From Hypericum androsaemum (taxonomy: Eukaryota > Streptophyta > Magnoliopsida > Malpighiales > Hypericaceae): a DNA stretch of 64,000 nt. Position numbers and translations under genes: made by a program. How positions within the stretch are numbered: the stretch's first letter is position 1; each line of letters starts with the position of its first letter. Of the stretch, positions 1-10,830 are shown in pieces. The notes under the pieces were generated by a model. That model was not told the DNA's origin. It saw nothing but the letters and a program-made list of their open reading frames with translations, and ran no database searches. Location of the stretch: NCBI GenBank assembly GCA_963995505.1, contig OZ023197.1, positions 8,855,827 to 8,919,826 of the forward strand, in the 5' to 3' direction.

Positions 1-15
1 AAATACCCACATTAC

Positions 16-669
16 CTGCTTAAAAGTAGCAGTCAAATAAAGTGGAGTGCTCATCGCACCATACGGATCGAACTCGTTCTCAAAGTTCAATATCGAGGTT
101 GCAATGCCAGGCTCCCTAACCTCAAAACCTAACAACAAAAACAAACAAACTAATAAAAGAAAACCCTACACAACCACAACTCACATAGGGAGATCATACT
201 TAAACCATACAACAAAAACCAACAAAAGAAACAGAACCGGCTACCATCAAATGCGTTGTCGATTGCAGGATCATCCGCATTCGAAGAAGCGACAACGGGC
301 GAGGGTTCCATCGTTTCTTGGCAGCAATTCAACACAAAATCCCTCCTCGAATGGACCAGCAACAGCTTCTTCCCCACGAACCCGACTTCCTTCCCGATCG
401 AAACAGTCCGAAAAATGCTATCCTACACCAAGCAACACACGTAGAGCCCCCGAGTCAGCAAGGAACCACGAAAGCTTTGAAGCCTAGGACTAGGGTTTGA
501 ACCTTTTTTAGGAGTAAAGATTCTATTAATCAAAAAAGAAAAAGAAAAAACTAGGACCCAGATAAGAAGAAGGGGGAAAAGGGAGGAGAGAGCTCACGGG
601 AAGGTGGCGGAGGGTGGCGGCGGGACGGAGACAAGGAGAGGAGGGGCAGAGACAGTTGGAGTTCACCAT
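16..669 (-). CDS. CBL: Cystathionine beta-lyase, chloroplast precursor (5' exons only)
   Basis: PLP-dependent lyase that converts cystathionine to homocysteine in plastid methionine synthesis. Three exons fit: 598-669 (ATG at 669, donor GTGAGC), 238-422 (acceptor TGTAG, donor GTTCTG) and 16-115 (acceptor TTAG, donor GTAAT). They total 357 nt, or 119 codons with no stop. Exon 1 encodes a Ser/Pro/Leu-rich N-terminus that looks like a transit peptide. Exon 2 contains a segment like the LNC region of plant CBLs. Exon 3 encodes NEFDPYGAMSTPLY and TATFKQ, the hallmark start of the mature enzyme. The PLP-lysine domain lies off the left edge. The exon 2 donor is the least certain junction. A Gln to Leu change after STPLY departs from the usual plant sequence. 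Confidence 0.85.
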
Positions 670-1355
670 GTTTCTTCAACCCACAACTGAACTGGACAGT
701 GTGAACACTTCCAATTCATTCAAAAACTTAGAAGAGCTATACGAAAATCATTAGATTAGATTCATAATTATTTATTATCATGTGTTGATTTTGCAATAGA
801 ACTAAAACCCTTTAAAAGAAAGCAAACATTAAACTGTAAAACCCTTGTTTTTTAGAATTAAATAAATAAACCCTTGTTGTTGTTGTTGGATGCCCTGCCT
901 TTCTGGATGTGGACCTCTTTTAGGGGCAAGGGGGTTTTGTCTATAAAATAAAGCTGCCATTCGGTCTTTTTTTAATCGGTAACATTTTTCCACGATTTTT
1001 TTTGTTTAGACAAACGTATTTTTTTTGGTTGGAAAGATGAAGATAAACATATTTACCACTCATCTACAAAGTTTCTTTCGGAATGGACGCTTTGGAGTGG
1101 ACTCTCGGCTATGCTATGTAATGAAGATGTGCTTCTCTTTTTGTCTCCGGCGGAAACCTAGGTTGTATTTGGCGAGTTCATGTATTGTTATTAGAATTTG
1201 GGGTGGGTATGTAGTGCTATAGATTGTGCTCTTTTTCTTCATCGTGAGTTTTTCTCACGATAGAGTTTCTTACTGAGGTCAACGACTACAAGTTGCAATC
1301 TGTGCATGCCGACGTGGGGGTGTGGGTAGAGCACTCCTAAGTTTTGGATTCTTTA
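670..1355. other. Intergenic, upstream of CBL
   Basis: AT-rich DNA that should contain the CBL promoter on the minus strand. Short open frames here, such as 1025-1222, resemble nothing I recognise. No repeat or RNA gene was seen. Confidence 0.5.
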
Positions 1356-1872
1356 TGTCAGGATTAAGGTTGCAGTAATGCGAGAAATCAACGAAACAAA
1401 AGGGACAAGAAACAACAATTTGGTGACTCACTTCGTTAAGATGAACTACGTTTGGGGGGCGCTGCTAAACTATGAATTTTTCACTAATAGGTTTTTTTTT
1501 CTTTTCCGTGACATCTATTACAGAGGTACGTGTGGGTATATATAGTAGAGCCAACCCTAATCTGGTTAGAAATACCTAAACAAGCAATACATGAAATAAC
1601 TAAGGTTTTGGTCCAACGAAGTTGCGACGAAGAGACCCCTTGCGACACGAAGGGCCTTGTGACGGGAAGACCTCTTGCGACCGCCAGTCCGCCTCTCCCT
1701 ATTTGCTTATGTAGCTCACCACTTGCGATAAAAATAATACTGGCGATCGTTGTGGCCAATTTATGACCGCCATACCTCTTGCGATCGCAAGTGCTCCTAC
1801 GATTTCTGCCTTTTGTCCAGTTACGTAGATCTGAACACCTTCTGCATAGACTCTCAAGGCCCAAACCCGACA
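1356..1872 (-). repeat. 3' LTR of copia element
   Basis: Partner of 5523-5976. It retains the longer GC-rich segment around 1615-1690 (CGACGAAGAGACC and CGACACGAAGGG). Confidence 0.9.
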
Positions 1873-2217
1873 ATCTTCCACCTGGAGACTGACCTCGAAA
1901 TCAATCACCTCTCAATAGTACCCCATCTTTGCACGGAAGTGCCATGCTTCCTTCTCAATTCACCAGGCTAGCTGAAGCCATGCATAGCTTCAGCTTCTCC
2001 AAGGTTGGTCAACATATCTGCAGGATTCTCACTTCCTAGAATCTTCACAAGCTGCAAGACCTTCTTCTCAATGAGATACCATATGTAGTGATAGTTCAAT
2101 TAAACGTGCTTCGTCCATGAGTAGAATGCATGATTCTTTGCTAAATAAATAGCACTCTGACTATCAATATAAAGGATACTATCCTTGTGCTCCTCCCCCA
2201 ATTCTCTCAAAAAAATT

Positions 2218-4330
2218 CTACAACCATACCAATTTTTTGCTCGCTTTAGTCACTGCTACATACTCTGCTTCTGCAGTAAACAAAGCCACAATCTTCTGTA
2301 ACTTCGATCCCCAAGAGATTGCTTTAACACCCAATGTGAACACATATCTTATAGTACTTCTTCTTTTGTCAAGGTCGCTTGACGCTAGATCTGCATTAAC
2401 ATATCCTGCCAACTCAACTTTACTGTCCTCAAAACATAGGGCCTTATTATGTAGTCTCTCTCAAGTAACATAAGATCCACTCACTGTCATCCAATGTTGT
2501 TTGCCTGGATTGCTCATAAACCTACTCACTACTCTCATTGCATGCCTATATATGGCCTTGTACATCTATGGCATACATAAAACTGCTCACTGTGGATGCA
2601 TATGAAGTCTTCTGCTCACCTCTCGGGAACTAGAGCCTGTTATCAGCATGTCATCAACATAAAACATCATAATGATGTAGCTATCGTCAAACCTCTTGAA
2701 GAAGCAACATGGGTATGCCTCACAACGTAACACTCAATCTAGTGCATGAATCCATCAAACTTCTTGTACCACTACCATAGAGCCTGATTCAACACATACA
2801 ATCTCTTCATTAATCTGCACACTTCTAAAAGTATCCCTCTGGCTGCTCCGTGTAGATCTCTTTTTATAGATCACCATGAAGAAATGTCGTCTTCACATCC
2901 AACTACTCTAACAATAAGTTCTCTACAGCGACCATATTCAATACCAGTCAAATATTGGTTAGCTTAGTAACCGGAGTAAAAATTTTGGTAATACCGTATT
3001 TCTGCTGAAATTCTTTCACAATCAGCCTTGCCTTGTTACAATTGGTGCCATCCTCCTGCTTACTCTATAAACCAATTTATTTTACAATACATTCTTGTCC
3101 TTAGGGAGTTTGACCTGTTCACAAGTCTCATTACTCCTAAACGACTCCATATCACTATCCATTGCAAGTTTCTACTAGCTCACTAAGTCATGCCACTGCG
3201 AAATCTTTGGGTTCATCTCCATCTGTCAATAGGAGATAGTAGTTAGCTGGCAAATACCTATTTGGTGAACCACGTTGTCTGGTAGATCTCCTTTGTGAAA
3301 CCACTAATGGTCGAGAACTTGGTTCTGCCTCCTCGACATCCTGGTCATCTTGTACTTTCATGCTCCTACATGATTTCAGGATATCCAGCTCGACAATCTG
3401 AGTTCATGAACCAACAACATTTGATGTACTCAACATATCCTTGTACAACACCTGCTCATTAAATATGACATCTCGAATCAGAATGACCTTGTGATTCTTC
3501 TTATCCCAAAATTAGAATCTGAAATTATCTCCTTCATAGTCAATAAACATGCACTTCATGGACTTAGTATCTAACTTGCTTCTATCATCAGCATCAAAAT
3601 GGACATATGCAACACAGCCAATACACGAAGATAAGAGAGAACAACATCCTTACCATTCTAAGCCTCCTCTGGTATCCCATTCTACAAAGGGGTTGATGGT
3701 CCTCTATTAATCAAGAAAGCAACAGTGTTAACTACATCTGCCCAAAACATATTCGGTAGCCCAATTTCAATTTCATGCACCTAGCCCTCTCATTTAGCAT
3801 TTTGTTCATACGCTTCGATATACCATTCTATTGGGGGGTTTGCTCTTTGTCTTCTCCATATGAATATCATTTACATCACAATACTCTTTGAACTCCCTAA
3901 GCTAGTACTCTCCGTCATTATCCGATCCCAGGCATTTCACCTTAAAACGTATCACATTCTCAACTAGGCTCTCTACCTTCTGAAGGCGTCGAAGACATCC
4001 AACTTATTTTTCATAAAGTAGACACATACATTTCTTGTAGAATCATCAATGAAGGTTATGTAGTAACACACACCACCCAGGGATGTCGCTGGCATCGGTC
4101 CTCACAAATTACTGTGGACCAACTTGAGCTTCTGCTCCTTTAAAAATCTGCCACCTTTCGAAAAGCTCACTCTATTATATTTTTTGAAAACACAATCATC
4201 ACACAGACTGACCTCAACTGTCTTGAGGTCTGGTAGCTTCCATTTAAAATATAACACATTCATCTCCTTCTCACTCATGTGGCCAAGTCGACTATACCAC
4301 AGATCTACATCACACATTGAATCTGCAAGA
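2218..4330 (-). pseudogene. copia pol remnants: integrase, reverse transcriptase, RNase H
   Basis: From 4317 downward is the gag-pre-integrase zinc domain (LWYSRLGHMSEKEMN, then CDDCVFKKY). Integrase follows to about 3400 with many stops. RT landmarks are KTTFLHGDL near 2890 and the catalytic FYVDDMLITG near 2665. RNase H is at 2412-2218 (GYVNADLASSDLDKRRST and AEAEYVAVTKASK). The order integrase before RT defines Ty1/copia. Several in-frame stops and frameshifts make it a dead copy. Confidence 0.88.
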
Positions 4331-4794
4331 TCAATGCTATCTTGGTTTTTTTATCATGTACATTGTACTCTCCTTCATTCCTCGAGCCACTACCCTAAAT
4401 CCAATGGTAATTTTTCATGATCTATAGCCAAAGATCACCGCATAACCTTCATCATCCAGCTACCATATGAAAACCAAATTCCTCCTCAACCCTGGAATAT
4501 GCCTTACCCCTTTTAACTGTAATATGAATCCATTCAGGGTATTGATACGAACATTGCCCTTCCCTACAATCTGCAAAAGGCTCATCATCAGCAAGATAAA
4601 CCTTTCCAAAGTCTCTTGGGATTCACGACTTTATTATCTCTGCATTACTGCATGAATGGAACGATGCTCCTGAATCCAACACCCATGACTCCAATGGACG
4701 ACTAACACTTGGGACCAAAGCATCTGTAATCTCGTTCATGGTTGTATGAGTGGATTTGTCCTCCTTATGTGATACCGTATACTGATTTCTAAAG

Positions 4795-5475
4795 TGACCG
4801 TACTGATCACAATTCTAGCATTTAATCGAGTTTATGTCCTTCTTCAGCGTGCTCCTCGTTTTGGACTTCAATTTGCTCTGATTTGATTTTGACTTTGACT
4901 CTGACCTGCCTCTATTCCATTTACTCAAAGCTGAACTTAAAGCTATTCATGATTCTCTCATACAAATCTCTTCGCTCATTATCAAATCTCTAAACTCGTC
5001 AAACTTAAGCTTCACCTTCTCCGCTAAAGCATTGACACTTATAACAGTTCCGCTCCAACTCTCAAGTAAAGATGATAACAAAATTAGGTCTTGTACTTTA
5101 TCGTCAAAATTGATCTCAACCAAGCTCAACTGGGCAATTGTTGTATTGAACTCATTGAGATATTTGGCCAACATCGTACTCTCTGCCATCCTAACGTTAA
5201 ACAACCTCCTCATCAGGTGTACCTTGTTTGCGAATGATGGCTTCTCGTACATCTCGGACAAAGTCTCCAACATCTCTTTGGTAGTCTTTGATTTCACCAT
5301 GTGCAATGCTACGTTCCTGGACAATGACAAGCGCACCACACTCAAAGTCTTCGGGCTTCATACCAAGAGGTTGATGCAATTTCTTCCCATAAAGGTAGTC
5401 CTCTATCTGCATCTTCCAAAATTCAAAGTCTGCTCCGTTAAACTTCTCGACTGGTGACTTTTCTTCACCTATCAT
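4795..5475 (-). pseudogene. copia gag (broken)
   Basis: Starts at 5475 with a segment containing KFNGADFEFWKMQIEDYL, typical of copia Gag. A frameshift near 5200-5345 moves the frame to 5345-4947, which carries the UBN2-type Gag core (AKYLNEFNTTIAQL and VQDLILLSSL). Near 4800-4840 a CCHC knuckle is recognisable (NCDQYGHF), but its first cysteine codon is followed by a stop and the last cysteine is missing. No functional Gag can be made. Confidence 0.85.
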
Positions 5476-5508
5476 GACTGCTCTCTCCCACCGGCCCCTA
5501 TCCTAGAA

Positions 5509-5520
5509 GCTCTGAAACCA
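5509..5520 (-). other. Primer-binding site, initiator Met-tRNA type
   Basis: Minus strand reads TGGTTTCAGAGC two bases inside the 5' LTR. This is one mismatch from TGGTATCAGAGC, the usual copia site complementary to initiator Met-tRNA. Confidence 0.85.
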
Positions 5521-5522
5521 GT

Positions 5523-5976
5523 TGTTGGGATTAGTGCTGGAGTAATGCGAGAAATCAATGAAACAAAAGGAATAATAGAAACAATTTGGTGACCCAGTTC
5601 GTCAAGATGACTACGTCTGGGGGCTCTACCAAGCCAGGGTTATTCCACTATTATGTTTTCTTTTCTGCGACATCTATTACATAAGTACATGTGGGTATAT
5701 ATAGTAGAACCAACCCTAATTTGGTTAGAAATACCTAAACATGCAAAATATTAAATAATTAAGGTTTTGGCAAGACGAACTTGCGACCGTCAGTCCATCG
5801 TTCCCCGTTTGCTTATGTAACTGCCACTTGCGATAAACTAGTGCTGGCAATCGCTACGGCCAATTGACGACCGTCGTACCTTTTGCGACCGCAAGTGCTC
5901 CTGCGATTTCGGCCATTTATCTTGCTTCGTGGATCCGAACGCTTTCTGCATATATTCTAAAGCTCCAAACCCAACA
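5523..5976 (-). repeat. 5' LTR of copia element
   Basis: Matches 1356-1872 over its length, for example AGTAATGCGAGAAATCAA and GTGGGTATATATAGTAGA in both. The shared TATATATAG is a likely LTR TATA box region. This copy lacks about 60 bp of the CGACGAAG-rich part found in the other LTR. Confidence 0.9.
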
Positions 5977-6056
5977 CTCTACTCGGGCGTGGGTATAACA
6001 ACATTAGGGACTGTGTTCTTGTTACTACTTGTGTAACCAGACGCTCTTTCTTGGCG

Positions 6057-6100
6057 TCTTTATATATATATATATATATACATAAATATGTATGTATCCC
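6057..6100. repeat. TA microsatellite
   Basis: A run of about eleven TA units followed by imperfect TACATAAATATGTATG. Confidence 0.85.
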
Positions 6101-6260
6101 TTTTAAAAAACATATTTACACATTACATGAAAGATATGTGTAGAATTCTCCGAGCAAATCTAACTTCATATTTGTGTGGGGGTGGAGGTGGTTTAGTGGT
6201 AAATTTACGAGAAGGGAATTTAGAAAAATCTAACTTCATCTTACCGTGTGCAAATGTTTT

Positions 6261-6602
6261 CTAGGGTAACATCATCATTTCATTCAATAACATCAAAGCA
6301 ACTTGCATCAGGTCTAAGTGCAGCAGGTGGACATAGCTCAGGTGGATGACAAGTAAAGAAAACAGTATCAGAATTGGAAGAATTACAGAGCTCACTAAAG
6401 GTATGAGCAACCATTTGGCCTCATGCCTATCAAAATGAAACCGACAATCCTCCATAGTAGAAGCTATCACCTGTCGACGAGCATCCACAGCACAAGTCCT
6501 CGTCAGGTGGATCGCCTTGACTCGACGAGCATCCTCCACCAAACTGTCGTTCCATTGTACTGCGCTTCGAGCGACCATGTCTGAGTGTTGAGGTATGCAC
6601 AA
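6261..6602 (-). pseudogene. Possible RNase H-like (RVT_3) remnant, frameshifted
   Basis: A 113-codon open frame joins, after a frameshift near 6420, a second frame reading MVAHTFSELC and later CPPAAL. The block FHFDRHEAK followed by MVAHTF resembles the end of plant LINE-associated RNase H domains (typically REAN, then VAH and LA). Similarity is weak and there is no other LINE sequence beside it. Nothing else is recognised between 5977 and 7015. Confidence 0.3.
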
Positions 6603-7015
6603 GTATAGTAGTTTATAGGATTATAATATATTTAAAATTTGAAATTGGTCTAACTGTGTGCTTAATGAAATAATTAACAAATCGTACTTGAAACTTATAC
6701 AATTAGTATCATATACTTTCAAATCGAGACAATTAGTATATTATGATTATTTTTGGTAACATGGTGTCAATCTAAATGTCATTCATGCTTGTATAGATAT
6801 GCCACATCAATTTATTTTTTTTAAAAAAAGAATGTCAGATTTTCATTTTTTTTTCTTGAAACAAATAATCAATACATTGGCTAGTTTGGCGAGCATTGCC
6901 TTTTTGTTCTAATTGTTGTATCAATTTTTTTTGTCATTTGGAATAATGACACAAAACATATAAAAATTTGACGGAGATGTATGATTCATACTCCGACAAG
7001 ATGTAATCATTAATT

Positions 7016-7213
7016 TGCATGTATTTCGTGTCTATCTCACGGAGGCTTTAAAAACCTCGTGAATTGACTTGGGTTACAGGTGTGGTTCTTACTGTATTGA
7101 CCGCATCTTTTGGCGTAACGAATTATTCCTTACCTTGGGACCAAATTGGTTATTGGGCAGTCAAAATTGTAATAGGTGTACCGGATGCTATTCCTAGAAT
7201 AGGATCCCCTCTT
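7016..7213 (+). pseudogene. petB: Nuclear insertion of plastid petB (cytochrome b6) fragment
   Basis: The translation reads VFRVYLT, then after a frame change [20 protein letters not shown] and [16 protein letters not shown], then GVPDAIP and IGSPL. This is the middle of cytochrome b6 of the thylakoid b6f complex. A deletion near 7040-7050 (GGAGGCTTTAAAAACC) breaks the frame, and codon changes such as Gly to Asn before YSLPW show decay. It lacks both ends of the gene and other plastid sequence, so it is a short NUPT and not functional. Confidence 0.9.
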
Positions 7214-7464
7214 CTCTATAACCTTTAAAACAACTCTTATGTTTTTTCAAAATAATTTCATTTTAAGTTAGCTCCTCTAAAACTTCATTTATTTAGCAAG
7301 ATTTATTTTCGTAAATACATAAAATTGAGGGGACATCGAGATTTTTATATTACAATTTTATACATAATTTCATGGAGTCAATGGAATCATCTACTTATAT
7401 AAAAATATTAAGGAGTAATTGCCCTTAGGTCCCTGGCTTATGTCGCAATTAAGGCTAGGGTCCC

Positions 7465-7775
7465 TAGAGGCGAGCAAATGAACCGAAAATTATTAAATCG
7501 GACCAAACCAGACCAAAAAAATCAGACCGGACCAAAAAGAAAAACAGTCTAGTCCGGTCCACATAATATAAAAAATCTAGTTTCTAGTCTGGTCCGATCT
7601 GGTCCAGTCCGATCTAAAACCCATTGTTTGTGTGCTTTTTGTCTGGTCTGGTCCAGTTTTAGGTCGGACCAGACCAGACCAGAGTGGATCCGGTCCAGTC
7701 CGGTTTGTGATATTTCAAAAAATCTGGTTCCGATTTGATCCGGTTTTTCTAGTTCGGTCTAGATGCTCAGCCCTA
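7465..7775 (+). mobile_element. hAT-like MITE nested in the Pack-MULE left TIR
   Basis: Ends TAGAGGCGAGCA and, inverted, TAGGGCTGAGCA, the TA(G/A)GGGTGAGCA type seen in plant hAT elements. The 8-bp flanks AGGGTCCC (7457-7464) and AGGGTCCA (7776-7783) are a target duplication with one change. The 311-bp interior is a run of GGTCCGGTC-like and GGTCTGGTC-like motifs in both orientations, so it can fold extensively. Removing it restores continuity of the Pack-MULE TIR. Confidence 0.85.
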
Positions 7776-8010
7776 AGGGTCCATGCTATTCAAAATATTA
7801 TTTTGATGTTCCTACTTTTTGTAAAAATATTGGTATCGGATTCCTGGCTGATGTCAGCCGTCGATTTTTGATTTTTTTTTGTCATATAAAATGACCTTTA
7901 TACCCTTAGCTAAAAACAGCCGAACTTTGAACAGTCGTCTTCAACCTTTGAACATCCATCTTCAACCTCTCAAAATTCCACAACTTGTCTTCAACCTTTA
8001 GCTAAAAAAA

Positions 8011-8463
8011 ATGTTATCCACGCTACAGTATCCACTTCGCCCACTAACCACCATGGCGGCCGCGGCCCAGTCTCTCTCCGCCACCCACCCGCCTTCCTCT
8101 CAAATCCTGTACATCCGCGATGCCCTCCTCAGCCGCCAGCTCAGCGCCACCCAGCTCGTAGAGTCCCACCTGGCGCCCCTCCGCCTCACCGAGCCCCACC
8201 TACGCTCCTTCCTCCACGTATCCGACACCGCCCTCGCGGAGGCCCGCCACCTCGACTCCCGGATTGACCCGACGAGGACGTCGGAGAGGGATGCCCTCCA
8301 CCAGCGGCTCCCGGATTCTGGAGAGCTAACAGCCCACTGTTCGACGTGACGGCCGTGAGGAGGGCGAAAGAGAAAGGTGCCATCTTGATTGGGAAGGCCA
8401 ATTTGGATGAGTTTGGGATGGGGAGCACCACCGAAGCTTTCGCCTTCCAGGTTAATTTCACGA
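8011..8463 (+). pseudogene. GATA: Captured fragment of organellar gatA (Glu-tRNA-Gln amidotransferase subunit A)
   Basis: The open frame starting MLSTLQYPLRPL continues through SSQILYIRDALLSRQLSATQ, RLTEPHLRSFLHVSD and ARHLDSRID, matching the N-terminus of plant organellar GatA. A jump near 8335 removes the GVKDN segment and resumes in another frame with [34 protein letters not shown] and Q, followed by a GTTAAT splice donor. Because an intron start is kept, the source was genomic DNA, not mRNA. The catalytic Ser-cisSer-Lys region is absent, so no amidase can be made. Confidence 0.85.
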
Positions 8464-8973
8464 ATTTGGGGAAGGAGATGATTTTTTGAATCCCACAATG
8501 AAGCCTCGGCTTTGAAGCTTCAAAGGTAATTTTTTTTGGTGTAAGAGTATAAATGACCATTTCATATGACAAAAAGGTGCTGACGTTAGTTAGGGATCCG
8601 AAGCCAATATTTTTACAAAAAGTAAGGACGGCAAAATAATATTTCGAATAGCAGGAATTTTAACCTTAATTACGACATAAGTCAAGAACCTGAGGACAAT
8701 TATCTAAAATATTAATGACTCTAAACCGTATAAATACCATACTTGTTCAAGAAATATAACTAAACTTATTACCATTTTACGTATTTTATAGGGTTAATGA
8801 TATCTCGACTATCAAACATGGAGCAGTCATTATTTTGTAAATTGGCACAAGCTCCAAATATGGCCTAAATTGGCCCAAGCTCCAAATATGTATGCTCTCT
8901 ACCAAAGAAAAAGCTCATCAGTTCGTTAAAATATCAACGTTGTCACGGCATCAACCTACGTTGGTATCGTGTT

Positions 8974-9934
8974 ACGAGAAATTTTATGTTGGTCCCTCCA
9001 TACCAAATTATCATATACTAAGTCACATGATGACTTAGTATGTACTAACCAATCAAAAAATGCCAAGTACATTTATAAATCACCTAACATTTAAATGACT
9101 AGGATAAGTATTTATGGAAACAAAATCAAGGTGTAATTGTGTCATAAGTTAAAAAGGATTGTTTCCTAAACAAAATATTATATTTTGAAAGAATTGAAAT
9201 CAATCCCATTAATAAAATAAATATATTAAAGTCTTATTGTATCTTAGTTCTCATAAAAAAATATGGTTGAGAAATAATTATGAAAAAATATACAATGATG
9301 ATGAATCACCGCAGAACCATTAACTTATATAATTTTTGGTTTCAAAAATAACTTAAATACTTTTTAAGAGCCTAACATCTGTATGTGGAGTTAGATTCTT
9401 TCTTTTCTCCATAAAGTTTGCGGTGATCTACTGCACACATGAATGAAAAGGCTTCCATGCTTGTTGAGTAGTTTAAATAAGGACTCTTTATGTATAGATC
9501 TACAAGAAGTAGTAAAAATAGCAAATGTTTTCTTACAACGATTACGTGAATTTGTTTTGTTATAAAGAATATATTCATTAATGTAATTTTTTCATTATAG
9601 ATTAACTCGTGATTTTTTATTGTATATTCATTTTATTAACTCATGATGTTTTGTTATAACGATTATTGTAAAATGCACTACAAATAAAATGAATTATTAT
9701 TTTAAGAGTTATAATTTAGTGGAGAAAGTTGAGAGTTATTTATAATTTTATTTTATCGAAACATTCTTTTTTAACTTATGACACAATTACACTTTGATTT
9801 TGTTTTCATAAATACTTATCCTAGTCATTAATTAATTAGATAATTTACAAATGTACTTGGCATTTTTTGATTGGTTGGTACATACCAAGTCATCATGTGA
9901 CTTGGTATGGAGGAAACAACATAAAGTTCTTCGT
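8974..9934. mobile_element. Long-TIR non-autonomous DNA element
   Basis: Inverted arms at about 8974-9185 and 9755-9934 share CCAATCAAAAAATGCCAAGT, GACTAGGATAAGTATTTATG and GTGTAATTGTGTCATAAGTT at high identity. The interior (about 570 bp) is AT-rich and non-coding. The outer arms also contain a small palindrome around TCACATGATGACTTAGTA. I could not identify a convincing target-site duplication, so the superfamily is open (Mutator-like or foldback). Confidence 0.7.
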
Positions 9935-10329
9935 CATATTACATTTCTCATATTTACCCAAAAATTTAAGACAATAAAAAATAATTTTTAAATATTTATA
10001 TACAAATTTACCACATTTACAAATAAGAGTTGGTCCAAGCTCCTGGAAGTATGCAAATGAAGTAATTCAAAATACCCGATAAAGATTTTTGCCATCTTTC
10101 TTCTTTGATAAAGAGCAGAAATGTCAGAGGAGAAACGGATTTGTGTAAAAAAAATTGGTGAATTTTAATTTAGGCGGATGTGCCTAACTTCGTGTTTTTA
10201 GACGGCTTTGGGCTTTGTTCTCCTCCCAAACAAAATTTTATTATTTCTATAAGGGATAAAAAATGACCCACCGACTCTTGAAAAACTAGTTAGGCTCTAT
10301 TGTAAGCGTTGGTAATTAGTGTAATTGGT

Positions 10330-10571
10330 GCCGGTGGTGTTGCTTCTGAAGCAGGTACTTGGATGATGATGATGAAAGAATCAAAAAGTACTTTGCTGCC
10401 TTGCATTTTCACGAGACAACACCAGCCGCCGTGGTTATTGATGATTTGGGGGACTTCGTCGACCAGAGGAGTAAACATTTTATACTTTTCTTGTCTGCAA
10501 AGATTCACCAAAACTTTATTCATCATCAAATCGATAATAAAGTACGGATACAAAGGGGTAATTTAACCTAA
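10330..10571 (+). pseudogene. Unidentified exon-like fragment
   Basis: Open frame reading YLDDDDERIKKYFAALHFH, then ETTPAAVVIDDLGDF, preceded by an AG that could be a splice acceptor. The composition looks like a real conserved exon. It vaguely recalls plant SWS1/SSN2-like SWIM proteins, but that is memory, not evidence. There is no start, no neighbouring exon and the frame degrades after about 10460, so it is probably a stray gene fragment. Confidence 0.3.
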
Positions 10572-10830
10572 TTCAGGTCATCGCAGTATACATCCAGACA
10601 AGACAATAAAAGAGTCACAAGGTACTCAAAGGAGATCATGAGAACATTCTGCCACACGATTGTCCTCCGCCAAGTATGACGTATACGGCTCTCCCAGCCA
10701 CGGGCCAATAACTCTATAGCACGTTGGATAAAGACCGATAATGGGTGATCCCGAGCAACGTTGCAAGGCCAATGATGAATCAACCTCCAATGAGACCCGC
10801 TCGAAGCTCTACTGGTATAAATGGTAAGTT
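10568..10830 (-). pseudogene. RNase H-like (RVT_3) remnant of LINE type
   Basis: The minus frame from 10783 encodes IHHWPCN, then RDHPLSVFIQRAIELLARGW and RIRHTWR, matching the second half of plant LINE-associated RNase H domains (a DHPL, LL, W and R.RH pattern). It is truncated at both ends and lacks the catalytic acidic residues visible in full domains. Confidence 0.55.

Larger units (their letters stand above)
1356..5976 (-). mobile_element. Ty1/copia LTR retrotransposon, full length but decayed
   Basis: Two related LTRs (1356-1872 and 5523-5976) begin TGTTGG or TGTCAGG and end CAACA or CGACA in transcript orientation. Between them, on the minus strand, lie gag, gag-pre-integrase, integrase, reverse transcriptase and RNase H in copia order. 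A primer-binding site adjoins the right LTR. A purine-rich tract (AGGTGGAAGAT) adjoins the left LTR. Flanking pentamers CTTTA (1351-1355) and CTCTA (5977-5981) are a probable target-site duplication with one change. The reading frame is broken by many stops and frameshifts, and the LTRs differ by substitutions and a deletion of about 60 bp, so the insertion is old and non-autonomous. Confidence 0.92.
7411..8705 (+). mobile_element. Pack-MULE (Mutator-like, non-autonomous) carrying a gatA fragment
   Basis: Long terminal inverted repeats of about 170 bp: the left arm runs from 7411 to about 7901 when the nested MITE is removed, the right arm from about 8538 to 8705. They share CTTATGTCG.AATTAAGG and ACTTTTTGTAAAAATATTGG at roughly 80 % identity. 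The 9-bp direct repeat AAAATATTA flanks the element exactly (7402-7410 and 8706-8714), the size typical of Mutator elements. No transposase is present. The interior holds genomic sequence from a host gene (gatA), which defines a Pack-MULE. Confidence 0.88.

Noticed and set aside
47..500. Three plus-strand open frames at the left edge
   Set aside because: They overlap the CBL exons on the opposite strand and resemble no protein family.
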